Source: Amycolatopsis orientalis DSM 40040 = KCTC 9412
GTDB taxonomy: Bacteria; Actinomycetota; Actinomycetes; Mycobacteriales; Pseudonocardiaceae
Direction: 5' to 3'
DNA length: 64,000 nucleotides
NCBI RefSeq assembly: GCF_000478275.1
Contig: NZ_ASJB01000009.1
Location: 144,265 to 208,264 of the forward strand
Position numbers and translations under genes: made by a program. Positions 45,354 to 54,673 of the stretch are shown here, piece after piece. The notes below the pieces were generated by a model. It was not told the origin of the DNA, did no database searches, and was given only the letters and a program-made list of their open reading frames with translations. Position 1 is the first letter of the stretch. Every line of letters starts with the position of its first letter.

Positions 45354-46650
45354 TGGCAGTCTCCGTCCATTCCGGACCGTCGGGGAAGGTGAACCGGCGC
45401 AGCGTCGCGTCGTGCATCCGCGCGGAGAACCCCGGCGCGGACGGGGCGAGATACCGCCCGTCGGCCACGACGGCCGGATCGGTGAAATGCTCGTGGAGGT
45501 GGTCGACCCATTCGATCGACCGGTCGGTGTCGGAGCCCGACACCGCCACGAAGTCGAACATCGACAGATGCCGCACGAGTTCGCACAGCCCGACCCCGCC
45601 GGCGTGCGGGCACACCGGGATGCCGAACTTGGCCGCCAGCAAGAGGATCGCCAGGTTCTCGTTGAACCCGCCGACCCTGGCGGCGTCCAGCTGCAGTACC
45701 GAGATCGCCTCGGCCTGCAGGAGTTGCTTGAACACCACACGGTTCTGGACGTGCTCGCCGGTGGCCACGCGGATCGGGGCGAGTGCCTTGGCGATCGCCG
45801 CGTGCCCGAGCACGTCGTCCGGTGAGGTCGGCTCCTCGATCCAGTACGGGTCGTAGGGCGCCAGCGCGGTCATCCAGGTGATCGCGGTCGAAACGTCCCA
45901 GCGCTGGTTCGCGTCGACGGCGACGTGGATGTCCGTGCCGACCGTCTCGCGGGCGAGCTTCATCCGGCGGACGTCGTCCTCGAGGTTGCCGCCGACCTTC
46001 AGCTTGATCATCTCGAAACCGTCCGCGACCGCCTGCTCGGCGAGGCGGACGAGTTTCGCGTCCGAGTAACCGAGCCAGCCAGGAGACGTGCTGTACGCGC
46101 GGTAGCCGCCGCGCTCGATCCGGGCGATCCGTTCGGCGCGGCCGGGTTCGGCGGCGCGGAGGATGTCCAGCGCCTCCTGTTCGGTCAGCGCGTCGGACAG
46201 GTAGCGGAAGTCGACGAGCGAGACCAGGTCCTCGGGCGACATCCCGGCGGCGAACCGCCAGACCGGGAGCCCGGCGATCCGCGCGGCGAGGTCCCAGGCG
46301 GCGTTGACCACCGCGCCGATCGCCATATGCGCGACGCCCTTTTCCGGGCCGAGCCACCGCAGTTGCGAGTCGCCGACCAGTGCGCGGGACAGGTCACCGA
46401 GCGCGGCGGCGTCGGTCGGCACGGCGCGGCCGACGACGTGGTGTTCCAGCGCGCGGATCGCCGCGGCCTGGACGTCGTTGCCGCGGCCGATGGTGAAGGC
46501 GAGCCCGTATCCGTCGGGACCGCCATCGGTGTGCAGCACGACGTACGCGGCCGAGTAGTCCGGATCCGGGTTCATCGCGTCCGAGCCGTCCAGCTCCCGC
46601 GAGGTGGGGAACCGGACGTCGAGCACCTCCATGCCCACGATCTTCGCCAT
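45346..46650 (-). CDS. L-fuconate dehydratase
   Basis: A 434-residue enolase-superfamily enzyme, very like FucD of Xanthomonas campestris: the N-terminal block [20 protein letters not shown] is characteristic. Catalytic Lys216/Lys218 (IKLKVGG), metal ligands Asp246 (VDANQ), Glu272 (WIEEP) and Glu299 (TGEH), and His349 (PHAGGVGL) are all in place. It removes water from L-fuconate to give 2-keto-3-deoxy-L-fuconate. The ATG shares one base with the upstream stop; a GTG one codon earlier is possible. Confidence 0.95.
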   Translation of the reverse strand: MAKIVGMEVLDVRFPTSRELDGSDAMNPDPDYSAAYVVLHTDGGPDGYGLAFTIGRGNDVQAAAIRALEHHVVGRAVPTDAAALGDLSRALVGDSQLRWLGPEKGVAHMAIGAVVNAAWDLAARIAGLPVWRFAAGMSPEDLVSLVDFRYLSDALTEQEALDILRAAEPGRAERIARIERGGYRAYSTSPGWLGYSDAKLVRLAEQAVADGFEMIKLKVGGNLEDDVRRMKLARETVGTDIHVAVDANQRWDVSTAITWMTALAPYDPYWIEEPTSPDDVLGHAAIAKALAPIRVATGEHVQNRVVFKQLLQAEAISVLQLDAARVGGFNENLAILLLAAKFGIPVCPHAGGVGLCELVRHLSMFDFVAVSGSDTDRSIEWVDHLHEHFTDPAVVADGRYLAPSAPGFSARMHDATLRRFTFPDGPEWTETASE

Positions 46651-47510
46651 CACGCCTGCCTCACGGTCTGGCGCTGGCGGCCGAGGCCGTCGATCTCCAG
46701 CTCGATGACGTCACCTTCGCGCAGGTACGGCTTGGGGTCCGGCTGACCGAGCGCGACCCCCTGCGGAGTTCCGGTGTTGATGAGATCTCCGGGGCGCAGC
46801 ACCATGAACTGGCTCAGGTAGTGCACGATCTCGGCGACCGAGAAGATCATGTCCTTGGTGGACGAGTCCTGTTTCTTCTCGCCGTTGACCCACAGCCGCA
46901 GGCCGAGCGTCTGCGGGTCGGGTACCTCGTCGGCGGTGACCAGCCACGGACCGAGCGGGTTGAAGTTCTCGCACGACTTGCCCTTGTCCCAGGTGCCGCC
47001 GCGTTCGAGCTGGAACTCACGCTCGGACACATCGTTCGAGACGGTGTACCCGGCGACGTGATCGAGGGCTTCTTCGACGCTGTCGAGGTAGCGCGCGGTC
47101 TTGCCGATGACGACGCCCAGCTCGACCTCCCAGTCGGTCTTGGTCGAGCCGCGCGGCACGAGCACGTCGTCGTCCGGGCCGACGACGACGTCGGATGCCT
47201 TCATGAAGACGACCGGCTCGTCCGGGACGGCGGCGCCGGACTCCTCGGCGTGCTGCCGGTAGTTGAGCCCGACGCAGACCACCTTGCCGGGCCGGGCGAT
47301 CGGCGCGGCGACCCTGGCCCGCACGGCTTCGGCGCCGGCTTCGGGCAGTTCACCGGCGGCCAGCGCGGCCGCGACCCTGGCGACTCCGTCGCTCGCGAAG
47401 AAGCTGCCATCGATGTCGGTGGTCAGACCCGTGAGGTCGCGCAGAGTGCCGTCCCCGGCACGTACGAACGGACGCTCACTTCCCGGCTCCCCGAGACGCA
47501 ACAGCTGCAC
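46650..47510 (-). CDS. FAH-family hydrolase, probable 2,4-diketo-3-deoxy-L-fuconate hydrolase
   Basis: A 286-residue fumarylacetoacetase-fold enzyme. Metal ligands lie in [12 protein letters not shown] (two Glu) and [10 protein letters not shown] (Asp); [16 protein letters not shown] sequence ([10 protein letters not shown]) closes the site. It would cleave the diketo acid to pyruvate and L-lactate. First gene of the second fucose operon; the start is GTG. The operator-like ACATCCGATGT lies 57 bp upstream. Confidence 0.88.
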   Translation of the reverse strand: MQLLRLGEPGSERPFVRAGDGTLRDLTGLTTDIDGSFFASDGVARVAAALAAGELPEAGAEAVRARVAAPIARPGKVVCVGLNYRQHAEESGAAVPDEPVVFMKASDVVVGPDDDVLVPRGSTKTDWEVELGVVIGKTARYLDSVEEALDHVAGYTVSNDVSEREFQLERGGTWDKGKSCENFNPLGPWLVTADEVPDPQTLGLRLWVNGEKKQDSSTKDMIFSVAEIVHYLSQFMVLRPGDLINTGTPQGVALGQPDPKPYLREGDVIELEIDGLGRQRQTVRQA

Positions 47511-47567
47511 GGATTTTCCCTTCCGGCCGAACCGTCAACAATCAACGGCTCCAACAGCAACGAACAG

Positions 47568-47578
47568 ACATCCGATGT
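47568..47578. promoter_or_regulatory. Candidate GntR operator of second fucose operon
   Basis: ACATC-C-GATGT, a perfect 5-1-5 palindrome in the 229-bp divergent gap 47511-47739, matched in 10 of 11 positions by 40126-40136 before the first fucose operon. The rest of the gap holds AT-rich promoter sequence for this operon and the MFS gene; no other element is clear. Confidence 0.5.
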
Positions 47579-47739
47579 ATACCCGACGACCTCCGACCAG
47601 ATCTAGAGGTCGTTCGGATTTGTTCGAAAATTGATCCGATCAGTCATCCGCCACCCCAGTGCCGTGAGTCACAGCTGGAATAGTTACCTACTCTAAGCAA
47701 GTTGTTCCTCGCGGAACGAAGACTGGGGAAAGGAAGAGC

Positions 47740-48981
47740 ATGACCATCGCGCCCGAGCGAGTGGCGGAACCCCTCGCGCGACCGACGACCGGACGCGCCC
47801 GGTTCGTCCTGATCCTCGGCGGCCTGTCCGCCTTCGGGCCCCTGTCGATCGACATGTACCTGCCCGCGCTGCCGCAGATGGCGGGCGAACTGCACGCGGC
47901 GGACGCGACCGTCCAGCTCACGCTGAGCGCGTTCATCATCGGCCTCGCCCTCGGCCAGCTGATCCTCGGACCGCTGTCCGACGCCATCGGACGACGCAAA
48001 CCGCTCGTGGCGGGCCTCGCGCTCTATATCGTCGGATCGGTGCTGTGCGCCTTCGCGCCGAGCGCCGACCTGCTCATCGCCGCCCGCGCCGTCCAGGCCT
48101 TCGGCGCCGCGGCAGGCATCGTCATCGCCAGGGCGACCGTGCGCGACCTCTACTCCGGCACCGCGATGACGAAGTTCTTCTCGCTGCTCATGCTGGTCAA
48201 CGGGCTCGCCCCGATCCTGGCGCCGATCATCGGCGGCCAGATCCTGACCTGGACCTCGTGGCGCGGGGTGTTCGTCTGCCTGAGCGCGTTCGGCGCGATC
48301 CTGCTCGCCGTCGTCTTCTTCCTCCTGCCGGAACCCCTCCCCGAGGAACGCCGGACACCCGCGCGGTTCGGCTCGGTGATGCGGAAGTACGCGAGCCTCC
48401 TCGGCGACCGGGGCTTCCTCGGCTACGCGCTGGCCTCCGGGCTGATGTTCGGCAGCCTGTTCGCCTACATCTCCGGCTCGTCCTTCGCGCTGCAGGGCGT
48501 CTACGGTCTGAGCCCGCAGGCATACAGCCTGGTGTTCGGGCTCAACGGCATCGGCATCGTGCTCGTCGGTCAGCTGAACGGGCGCATCGTCGGGCGTTTC
48601 CCGGAACGGACGCTGCTGACCGTCGGCCTCGTCGTCGCGGCACTGGCCGGTTTCGGCGTGCTGATCGCGGTGGTGCTGGACCTGAGCCTGATCGGGCTGC
48701 TGATCCCGCTGTTCATCCTGGTGTCGAGCATCGGCATGGTGGCGCCGAACGCGAGTTCGCTGGCGCTCGCGGAACAGGCGCGGTCGGCCGGTTCGGCGTC
48801 GGCACTGCTGGGGGTGCTGCAGTTCGTCGTCGGTGGTCTGGCGACGCCGCTGGTCGGGCTCGGCGGGCCGGGCACCGCGGTCCCGATGGGGATCGCGATG
48901 GCGGGGTTCGGCGTGCTCGCGCTGCTGGCCTTCGGGACCATGACCCGGTCTCCGCGGACCCTGGTCGCTCAAGAGGCTTGA
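47740..48981 (+). CDS. Bcr/CflA family MFS drug exporter
   Basis: A 413-residue transporter with 12 predicted helices. Bcr/CflA signatures are LSIDMYLPALPQMAGEL at the first helix and LGQLILGPLSDAIGRRKPL in the first cytoplasmic loop; RATVRDLYSG is also typical. It would export small drugs by proton exchange. The ATG follows GGGGAAAGGAAGAG. Divergent from the fucose operon; no regulator of its own is adjacent. Confidence 0.9.
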   Translation: MTIAPERVAEPLARPTTGRARFVLILGGLSAFGPLSIDMYLPALPQMAGELHAADATVQLTLSAFIIGLALGQLILGPLSDAIGRRKPLVAGLALYIVGSVLCAFAPSADLLIAARAVQAFGAAAGIVIARATVRDLYSGTAMTKFFSLLMLVNGLAPILAPIIGGQILTWTSWRGVFVCLSAFGAILLAVVFFLLPEPLPEERRTPARFGSVMRKYASLLGDRGFLGYALASGLMFGSLFAYISGSSFALQGVYGLSPQAYSLVFGLNGIGIVLVGQLNGRIVGRFPERTLLTVGLVVAALAGFGVLIAVVLDLSLIGLLIPLFILVSSIGMVAPNASSLALAEQARSAGSASALLGVLQFVVGGLATPLVGLGGPGTAVPMGIAMAGFGVLALLAFGTMTRSPRTLVAQEA

Positions 48982-48995
48982 CGGACCGAACCGGA

Positions 48996-50219
48996 TCACG
49001 CCAAGGTCTTGAGATCGGCCGCCTTCAGCTCCGCCGCCGTCACCGACGCACGCCCCTCGACGAGCGCCTTCAGCGCGTCCCCGTCGTCCCACTGGTTGAC
49101 GTTCATCGCGGCGGTCACCCGGCCGTCGCGTAACCAGAACGCCGTGAAGTCCCGCGCCGCGAGGTCGCCCCGCACCACGAGTTCGTCGGTGTCGGGATCG
49201 GCGAGGCCACGGTATTCGCAGCCCAGGTCGTACTGGTCCGAGAAGAAGTACGGGCTCTTCAGATACGGCTCGTTCTCCCCGAGCAGGTTCCCGGCGACAT
49301 GCTCGCCCTGCCACTTCGCGTTGGACCAATGCTCGACGCGGACGCGTTTCCCGTAGCGGGGATGGAAATGCGCGGCGATGTCGCCGATCGCGTAGACGTC
49401 CGGGGCGGCGGTCCGCAGGCCCGCGTCGGCGCAGACACCGCCGTCGTCGGACAGTTCCAGTCCGGCGGCGTGCGCGAGGTCGACCCGCGGCGCGGCGCCG
49501 ACGGCCACCAGGACGACGTCCGCGGGCAGCTCCTCGCCGCTCTTCAGCCGTACACCGGTCGCCCCGTCCGGACCGCCGGTGAACCCGGCGATGCCTGCAC
49601 CCAGCCGCCAGTTCACGCCGTGTTCGGTATGCAGGTCCTTGAACACCCCGGAAACCTGCTCGCCCAGCACCGCGAGCAGCGGCGACCCGGCCTGGTCGAC
49701 CACGGTCACCTCGGCACCGTGTTCCCGGGCGGCCGCCGCGGCCTCGGTCCCGATCCATCCGGCGCCGACGATCACCACCCGCCGGGCGTCCTTGAACGCC
49801 GAACGCAAGGCCAGGGCGTCGTCGAGCGTGCGCAAGGTCAGCAGTCCGGGCAGATCGCCGCCGGGGACCGGCAACGTCCGGGGCCGGGATCCGGTCGCCA
49901 GCACGAGGCGATCGAACCGGTACTCGCCGCCGGCGTCGTCGAGCACCATCCGCGCGCCGAGTTCGATCCTGGTCGCGGTCACCCCGCTCCTGCGCGTGAT
50001 GTCCTTCTCTTCGTAGAAACCCTCGCCGTGCACCCAATCGGGTTCCTCGGTGGTGCCCAGCAGAAGTCCTTTGGACAACGGCGGTAGTTCGTACGGGCGA
50101 TGCGTGTCCGTGCCCAGCAGCAGGATCTCGCCCGCGTAGCCACGTTCTCGCAGTGTCCCGGCGGCCGTCGCTCCCGCGAGGCCGGCACCGACGATGACGA
50201 TCTTCCTGGGTTCGGACAT
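48996..50219 (-). CDS. Ferredoxin reductase-like FAD/NAD(P) oxidoreductase
   Basis: A 407-residue flavoprotein of the rhodocoxin/putidaredoxin reductase group. FAD motif VGAGLAGATAAGTLRERGY, NAD motif VVIVGAGWIGTEAAAAARE, C-terminal FAD motif VYAIGDIAAH, then the reductase C domain. It usually passes electrons from NAD(P)H to a ferredoxin for a P450 or dioxygenase; neither is next to it. The ATG at 50219 has GGGAGG five bases upstream. Confidence 0.9.
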   Translation of the reverse strand: MSEPRKIVIVGAGLAGATAAGTLRERGYAGEILLLGTDTHRPYELPPLSKGLLLGTTEEPDWVHGEGFYEEKDITRRSGVTATRIELGARMVLDDAGGEYRFDRLVLATGSRPRTLPVPGGDLPGLLTLRTLDDALALRSAFKDARRVVIVGAGWIGTEAAAAAREHGAEVTVVDQAGSPLLAVLGEQVSGVFKDLHTEHGVNWRLGAGIAGFTGGPDGATGVRLKSGEELPADVVLVAVGAAPRVDLAHAAGLELSDDGGVCADAGLRTAAPDVYAIGDIAAHFHPRYGKRVRVEHWSNAKWQGEHVAGNLLGENEPYLKSPYFFSDQYDLGCEYRGLADPDTDELVVRGDLAARDFTAFWLRDGRVTAAMNVNQWDDGDALKALVEGRASVTAAELKAADLKTLA

Positions 50220-50421
50220 CAAGACCTCCCGAGCAGGCTCCCTCGCGGACGCTACTCCCGATCGGGTCCCCCCGCCCAGACACCGCTGCCCGTCCGGCCT
50301 AGCGATCCGGGGAAATGATCACGAACCGCGCGGACGGTTAACCCATCAGTAGGAACGTCGGGTAACCCGCGTCACGGCCTCCGGACCGCCCCGTCCCAGC
50401 CTCGGACGAGAAAGGGAGATC

Positions 50422-50655
50422 ATGGGAAACGGGAGGATGAGGACCTTGGCACCCCGCGACGAATGGTCGGTCGGCTGCCGGGATCTGGCAGGCAGGCGCA
50501 GGGACGTGACGGTGTTCGTGAGCGCCGACAAGATCGTGCTCGTGGCACCGCCCGGAGAGGCCGCCGTACTCGGGCCGCTGGACGTGGGGCGCCTGCGCGC
50601 CGCGCTCCGCGACGCCGTGGTCGCGGTGGCCGAACATCCGGACCACCACGAATGA
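50422..50655 (+). CDS. Small conserved hypothetical protein
   Basis: A 77-residue soluble protein; two parts can be seen, a basic N terminus (MGNGRMRTLAPRDEW) and a beta-alpha stretch (DVTVFVSADKIVLVAPPGEAAVLGPLD, helix RLRAALRDAVV). AAGGGAGAT directly precedes the ATG, supporting real translation. I do not recognise a family. The 199 bp upstream (50223-50421) carry no gene; it lies 58 bp before the acyl-CoA reductase gene and may share its control. Confidence 0.65.
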   Translation: MGNGRMRTLAPRDEWSVGCRDLAGRRRDVTVFVSADKIVLVAPPGEAAVLGPLDVGRLRAALRDAVVAVAEHPDHHE

Positions 50656-50666
50656 CAACTACCGTT

Positions 50667-50682
50667 CCTACTTCTGAGTAGG
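50667..50682. promoter_or_regulatory. Palindrome before the acyl-CoA reductase gene
   Basis: CCTACT-TCTG-AGTAGG is a perfect 6-4-6 dyad, 32 bp upstream of the ATG and followed by a GGAAGGAG Shine-Dalgarno. TACCTACTC also occurs before the MFS gene (near 47688). The regulator is not in the window's immediate neighbourhood. Confidence 0.4.
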
Positions 50683-50713
50683 TAGAGTCGGCTCCGTTCG
50701 GAAGGAGCAGGCC

Positions 50714-52687
50714 ATGACCACCTACTTCGTGACGGGCGCGACGGGTTTTCTGGGCAAACGCCTGGTCGCGCACCTACTGCGGCGTCCTGGGACCGCAGCC
50801 GTCCACGTTCTCGTGAGGGAGACCTCGCGCGGGAAGCTCCCGAGCCACGAGAAGCTCGTTCCCGTCACCGGCGATCTGACCGAACCCCTGCTGGGCGTCG
50901 ATCCGGCGAAAACGGGGCCCTTCGACCACGTCGTGCATCTCGGCGCGATCTACGACCTCACCGCGGACGAAGCGGCCAACCGCGCCGCCAACGTCGAGGG
51001 CACCCGCAACGTCCTGGAGTTCGCCGCCGCCGCGAACGCCGGGCTCTTCCACCACGTCTCCTCGATCGCGGTCGCGGGACAGTACGCCGGACGTTTCACC
51101 GAAGCCGACTTCGACCTCGGCCAGAGCTTCGCGTCGCCGTATCACGCGACGAAGTTCGAGGCCGAGAAACTCGTGCGGCGGCACGGGAAGACGCCGTTCC
51201 GCGTGTACCGGCCGTCCGCCGTCGCCGGCGATTCGCGCACCGGTGAGATGGACAAGATCGACGGCCCGTACTACTTCCTCCCGGCGATCTCGCGCCTCGC
51301 CGCGCTGCCCCGCCGTCTTCCTTTGGCCGCCCCGGATCTCGGCGCCACGAACATCGTGCCGGTCGACTACGTCGTCGAAGCGATCGAGCACCTCATGCAC
51401 GTCGACGCGCCCAGTGGCAGCACGTATCACCTCGCGTCGCCCCGGCCCCAGCCACTGCACGAGGTCTACAACGCCTTCGCGCGGGCCGCGGGCGCGCCGA
51501 AGATCTCCGCCGTCCTCCCGTCACGCCCTTCCGGAGCGCTGAAGCGCGCCGGGACCCGCTTGGCGAAGTCCGCGGCGGCCGGATTCGACCGCGTTCCGGG
51601 CGGACGTTCGGCGCGCGCGGCGGTACTGAAGGAACTCGGCATCCCGCTCGAAGTCCTGCCCCATCTGAGCATGGAGGTCGACTTCGACACGAGCGCGACC
51701 GCCGCCGCCCTCGAAGGCAGCGGGATCACCTTGCCGCCGTTGGAGGAGTACGCCGGTCCGCTCTACCGGTACTGGCTGGCGCATCTGGACCCCGATCGCG
51801 GCCGCCGCCGTCCGGGACCGGAACCGCTCGCCGGCCGCAAGGTGCTGATCACCGGCGCCTCGTCGGGTATCGGGCGCGCGTCCGCGCTGGCCGTCGCCGC
51901 GAAGGGCGGCGAGGTGATCCTCGTGGCCAGGCGGGCCGACGAACTCGAAGAGGTCCGCGAACAGATCGTCGCGGCGGGCGGGAAGGCGTCCGCGTACCCG
52001 TGCGACCTCACCGACGGCGACGCGGTCGACGCTCTCGTCAAGGACGTACTCGCCGCGCACGGCGCCGTCGACATGCTGGTCAACAACGCGGGCCGCTCGA
52101 TCCGGCGGTCGCTTTCGCTGTCCACCGAACGGTTCCACGACTTCGAGCGCACGATGGCGATCAACTACTTCGGCCCCGTGCGGCTGACCCTCGGCCTGCT
52201 GCCGTCGATGACCGCACGCGGGTTCGGGCACGTCGTCAACGTGACCACGCAAGGACTGCAGACCGACACACCGCGGTTTTCCGCTTACCTGGCCTCGAAG
52301 GCCGCACTGGAGGAGTTCGGGCTGACCGCCGGCCGGGAAACGCTTTCCGACGGCGTCACCTTCACCTCGGTCCGGATGCCGCTGGTGCGCACCGACATGA
52401 TCGCGCCGACCGGGTCCTATCGCGGGATGCCGTCGAGTTCTCCCGAACGCGCGGCCGCCCTCGTGGTGAAGGCGCTCGAGAAACGACCGGAAATCCTGAA
52501 CCTGCCCGAAGGCACGGCCGCCGAATTGGTGACACTGGTCGCACCCAGGACGGCGCGGTTCTTCGCCCACCTCGTCTACCGCGCGATGCCCGAGTCGGCT
52601 CCGGAAACCCGTGGCCTGCCCCGGAAGGCCCCGCTGGCCTCCGTGGCGGGCGCGGTCACGAGGCTGGTCTGGCGCCGCCGCCCCTGA
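50714..52687 (+). CDS. Two-domain SDR fusion, fatty acyl-CoA reductase (AcrA1-like)
   Basis: A 657-residue fusion. The N-terminal extended SDR (about 1-350) starts TYFVTGATGFLGKRLVAHLL; the C-terminal classical SDR (about 375-640) has VLITGASSGIGRASALAVA, then LVNNAGRS, then YLASKAALEEF. This layout matches mycobacterial AcrA1 and bacterial wax-ester fatty acyl-CoA reductases, which reduce acyl-CoA through aldehyde to alcohol with NADPH. It stands alone as one gene with its own promoter palindrome. Confidence 0.85.
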   Translation: MTTYFVTGATGFLGKRLVAHLLRRPGTAAVHVLVRETSRGKLPSHEKLVPVTGDLTEPLLGVDPAKTGPFDHVVHLGAIYDLTADEAANRAANVEGTRNVLEFAAAANAGLFHHVSSIAVAGQYAGRFTEADFDLGQSFASPYHATKFEAEKLVRRHGKTPFRVYRPSAVAGDSRTGEMDKIDGPYYFLPAISRLAALPRRLPLAAPDLGATNIVPVDYVVEAIEHLMHVDAPSGSTYHLASPRPQPLHEVYNAFARAAGAPKISAVLPSRPSGALKRAGTRLAKSAAAGFDRVPGGRSARAAVLKELGIPLEVLPHLSMEVDFDTSATAAALEGSGITLPPLEEYAGPLYRYWLAHLDPDRGRRRPGPEPLAGRKVLITGASSGIGRASALAVAAKGGEVILVARRADELEEVREQIVAAGGKASAYPCDLTDGDAVDALVKDVLAAHGAVDMLVNNAGRSIRRSLSLSTERFHDFERTMAINYFGPVRLTLGLLPSMTARGFGHVVNVTTQGLQTDTPRFSAYLASKAALEEFGLTAGRETLSDGVTFTSVRMPLVRTDMIAPTGSYRGMPSSSPERAAALVVKALEKRPEILNLPEGTAAELVTLVAPRTARFFAHLVYRAMPESAPETRGLPRKAPLASVAGAVTRLVWRRRP

Positions 52688-52797
52688 CGTCCGCCGCCGG
52701 GCTCGATCGGGGGACGCCCCAGGCCGCTACCATCGGTTTCCGATACGCCGGGGTCGGCGGGCACGAGCCGAGGCAGGGACGACCGGGAAGGGGCAGT

Positions 52798-54606
52798 GTG
52801 GACGTCGCCAGTCCCCCGCTGTCGACCGGACCGGACGCGACAGTGGTACGTCCGTCCAGGACAGTCCTGCGACTTTCCCTCCACGCGGCCTGGATCCTCG
52901 CGCTCGCCGTCCTCACCGAACTCCGGGTGGGGCGCTTCGGTTTCCATCCGTCGGACCAGGGTTTCATCCTGGCCCAGGCGTGGCGGGTGCTGCACGGCGA
53001 GGTCCCGCACTCCGACATCATCTCCGCCCGCCCGCTCGGTTCGGCGTACCTGCACATCGTCGACTTCGTCCTGCCGGGTCCGCTGTTCTTCGTCTCCAGC
53101 GTGCTCAGCATGCTGGAGATCATCCTGGCGACCATCGCGTTCACCGTGCTGGTCACCCGCCGCCGGGTCCGGGACTGGGGGCCGGGCCTCACCGGGCTGA
53201 CGGCGGCCGCGTCGCTGCTGAACCTCAACGCGTTCCCGTTGATGGCCTGGCACACGATCGACGGGATCTTCCTGACCGCCTGCGGTGCCTGGGCACTCGA
53301 TCGCGGACTGCGTGAGGGCAAGGCGTGGCCCCGACGGCTCGGCCTGGTACTGCTGGGCACCGCGGTCTTCGTCAAGCAGAGTTTCGCGCCGGTACCGCTG
53401 ATCGCGCTGTTCTGGTTGCTGCTGCACCCTTCGACGCGGGACGGCGCGTTCCGCACCGGCCGCTGGTGGGGGCGCCTGGCCTGGGATCTGCTGGCGCTCG
53501 GCGCCTTTCTGGTCCTCTACCTCGGAATCGTCCTGGTCGACGGCGGCCTCGGCGCGATGGCCGAGCAGCTCACCGGTGGCGTGCCCGCGTACGGCGAACG
53601 ACTTCTCGGGCTGTGGCTGGAAAATCCCGAGACCCTGATGCGGCCGCCGGTGCGGGGATTGCCCCTCTTCGCGATCGCGGGGGTGCTTCTGGCGCTGCTC
53701 GGGATCTTCCGTGACCGCGCCGGAAGGGCCGGAGCGATCGTCGCGCGGCTGCTCCTCCTGGCCGGGGTCGCGGTAGTGGTCGGCACCGTCGTGGATGGAC
53801 ACTTCACCGGCGCGTCGCGCTGGGCGGACGTCCTCTGGTGGATCCTCGGGGTCGCGCTGCTGGTGAACTGGGCGGCGACGCGGCGGTTCCCGCGCATGGG
53901 CGCGCTGGTCTTCGCGACCGGCTTCATGACCAGCCTGTCCTGGGGGAACGACACCCCGACGTTGTTCACCGGAACGCTGGCGCTGACGGCGATCCTGCTG
54001 CTGGCGGACGCGCTGCCGCCGCTGCCCGCGCCGTCCCGCCGGATCGGCCTGGCCGGGGCGACGGCGATGGGCCTGGTCGCCGTGCTGGCGTCGGGCTGGG
54101 CGGTGATCGCGCATCACGACGAAGCCGCGTATCTCGACATGGCGCACGAGAAGCTGACCAAGGACCTGGGCACGGTGACGCCGTCGATGCGCGGGATCCG
54201 GACGAACCCGGGCACCTTCGCCTACATAGCCCAGATCCAGGACTGCGTCACCCGGTTCCCGGCGGGGCGCACGGCGGTCCTGCCCGACAACCCGTTCGCC
54301 TACCCCGCCTTCGGCCTGCGCAACCCGTTCCCGCTGGAATGGCCGCTGCCGCTGGAGATCGTCGCCGACGCTCCACAACGGATGCTCGCGACCGCCGACG
54401 AGCTCAACCGCGACGGCGACTACCTGGTGCTGTTCCAGACCGTGAGCATGCCGACCCTGACCAAGGGCGGCCCGGTACCCGCCGAGGTCGCGGGTGACGC
54501 GCCGATCTTCGACTACCTCGGGATGGAGAACGCGCTGCGGACGCGGCTCACCGGGCAGACCGTCACCTGCGGCAGCTTCATCGGCAAGTGGGTCCCCCGC
54601 CCCTGA
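52798..54606 (+). CDS. Polytopic membrane protein, GT-C glycosyltransferase-like
   Basis: A 602-residue membrane protein with about 11 helices. After the first helix a large loop reads RFGFHPSDQGFILAQAWRVL, then VPHSDIISARPLGSAYLHI, the pattern of GT-C enzymes (acidic residues in the first external loop) using polyprenyl-phosphate sugars. The C-terminal 150 residues form a soluble extracellular-type domain. The GTG at 52798 follows AAGGGG. No lipid-linked sugar genes are adjacent; function open. Confidence 0.65.
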   Translation: MDVASPPLSTGPDATVVRPSRTVLRLSLHAAWILALAVLTELRVGRFGFHPSDQGFILAQAWRVLHGEVPHSDIISARPLGSAYLHIVDFVLPGPLFFVSSVLSMLEIILATIAFTVLVTRRRVRDWGPGLTGLTAAASLLNLNAFPLMAWHTIDGIFLTACGAWALDRGLREGKAWPRRLGLVLLGTAVFVKQSFAPVPLIALFWLLLHPSTRDGAFRTGRWWGRLAWDLLALGAFLVLYLGIVLVDGGLGAMAEQLTGGVPAYGERLLGLWLENPETLMRPPVRGLPLFAIAGVLLALLGIFRDRAGRAGAIVARLLLLAGVAVVVGTVVDGHFTGASRWADVLWWILGVALLVNWAATRRFPRMGALVFATGFMTSLSWGNDTPTLFTGTLALTAILLLADALPPLPAPSRRIGLAGATAMGLVAVLASGWAVIAHHDEAAYLDMAHEKLTKDLGTVTPSMRGIRTNPGTFAYIAQIQDCVTRFPAGRTAVLPDNPFAYPAFGLRNPFPLEWPLPLEIVADAPQRMLATADELNRDGDYLVLFQTVSMPTLTKGGPVPAEVAGDAPIFDYLGMENALRTRLTGQTVTCGSFIGKWVPRP

Positions 54607-54670
54607 CGCGTTTCGTCCTCTGGATGCGGTGGTTGCGCACGCAAGTACCGCATCCAGAGGACGAAACGCG
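54607..54670. repeat. 64-bp hairpin repeat, family 2, copy B
   Basis: Same element as copy A with two mismatches near the loop (GG against GT positions) and loop GCAC. It starts directly after the stop of the membrane-protein gene and ends 3 bp before the convergent MocR gene's stop, so it fills the whole gap between two convergent genes. Confidence 0.95.
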
Positions 54671-54673
54671 AGG

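Noticed and set aside
47644..50283. Open frame of 879 codons on the minus strand
   Set aside because: Spans the MFS gene antisense and the ferredoxin reductase gene out of frame; low-complexity Arg/Gly translation.
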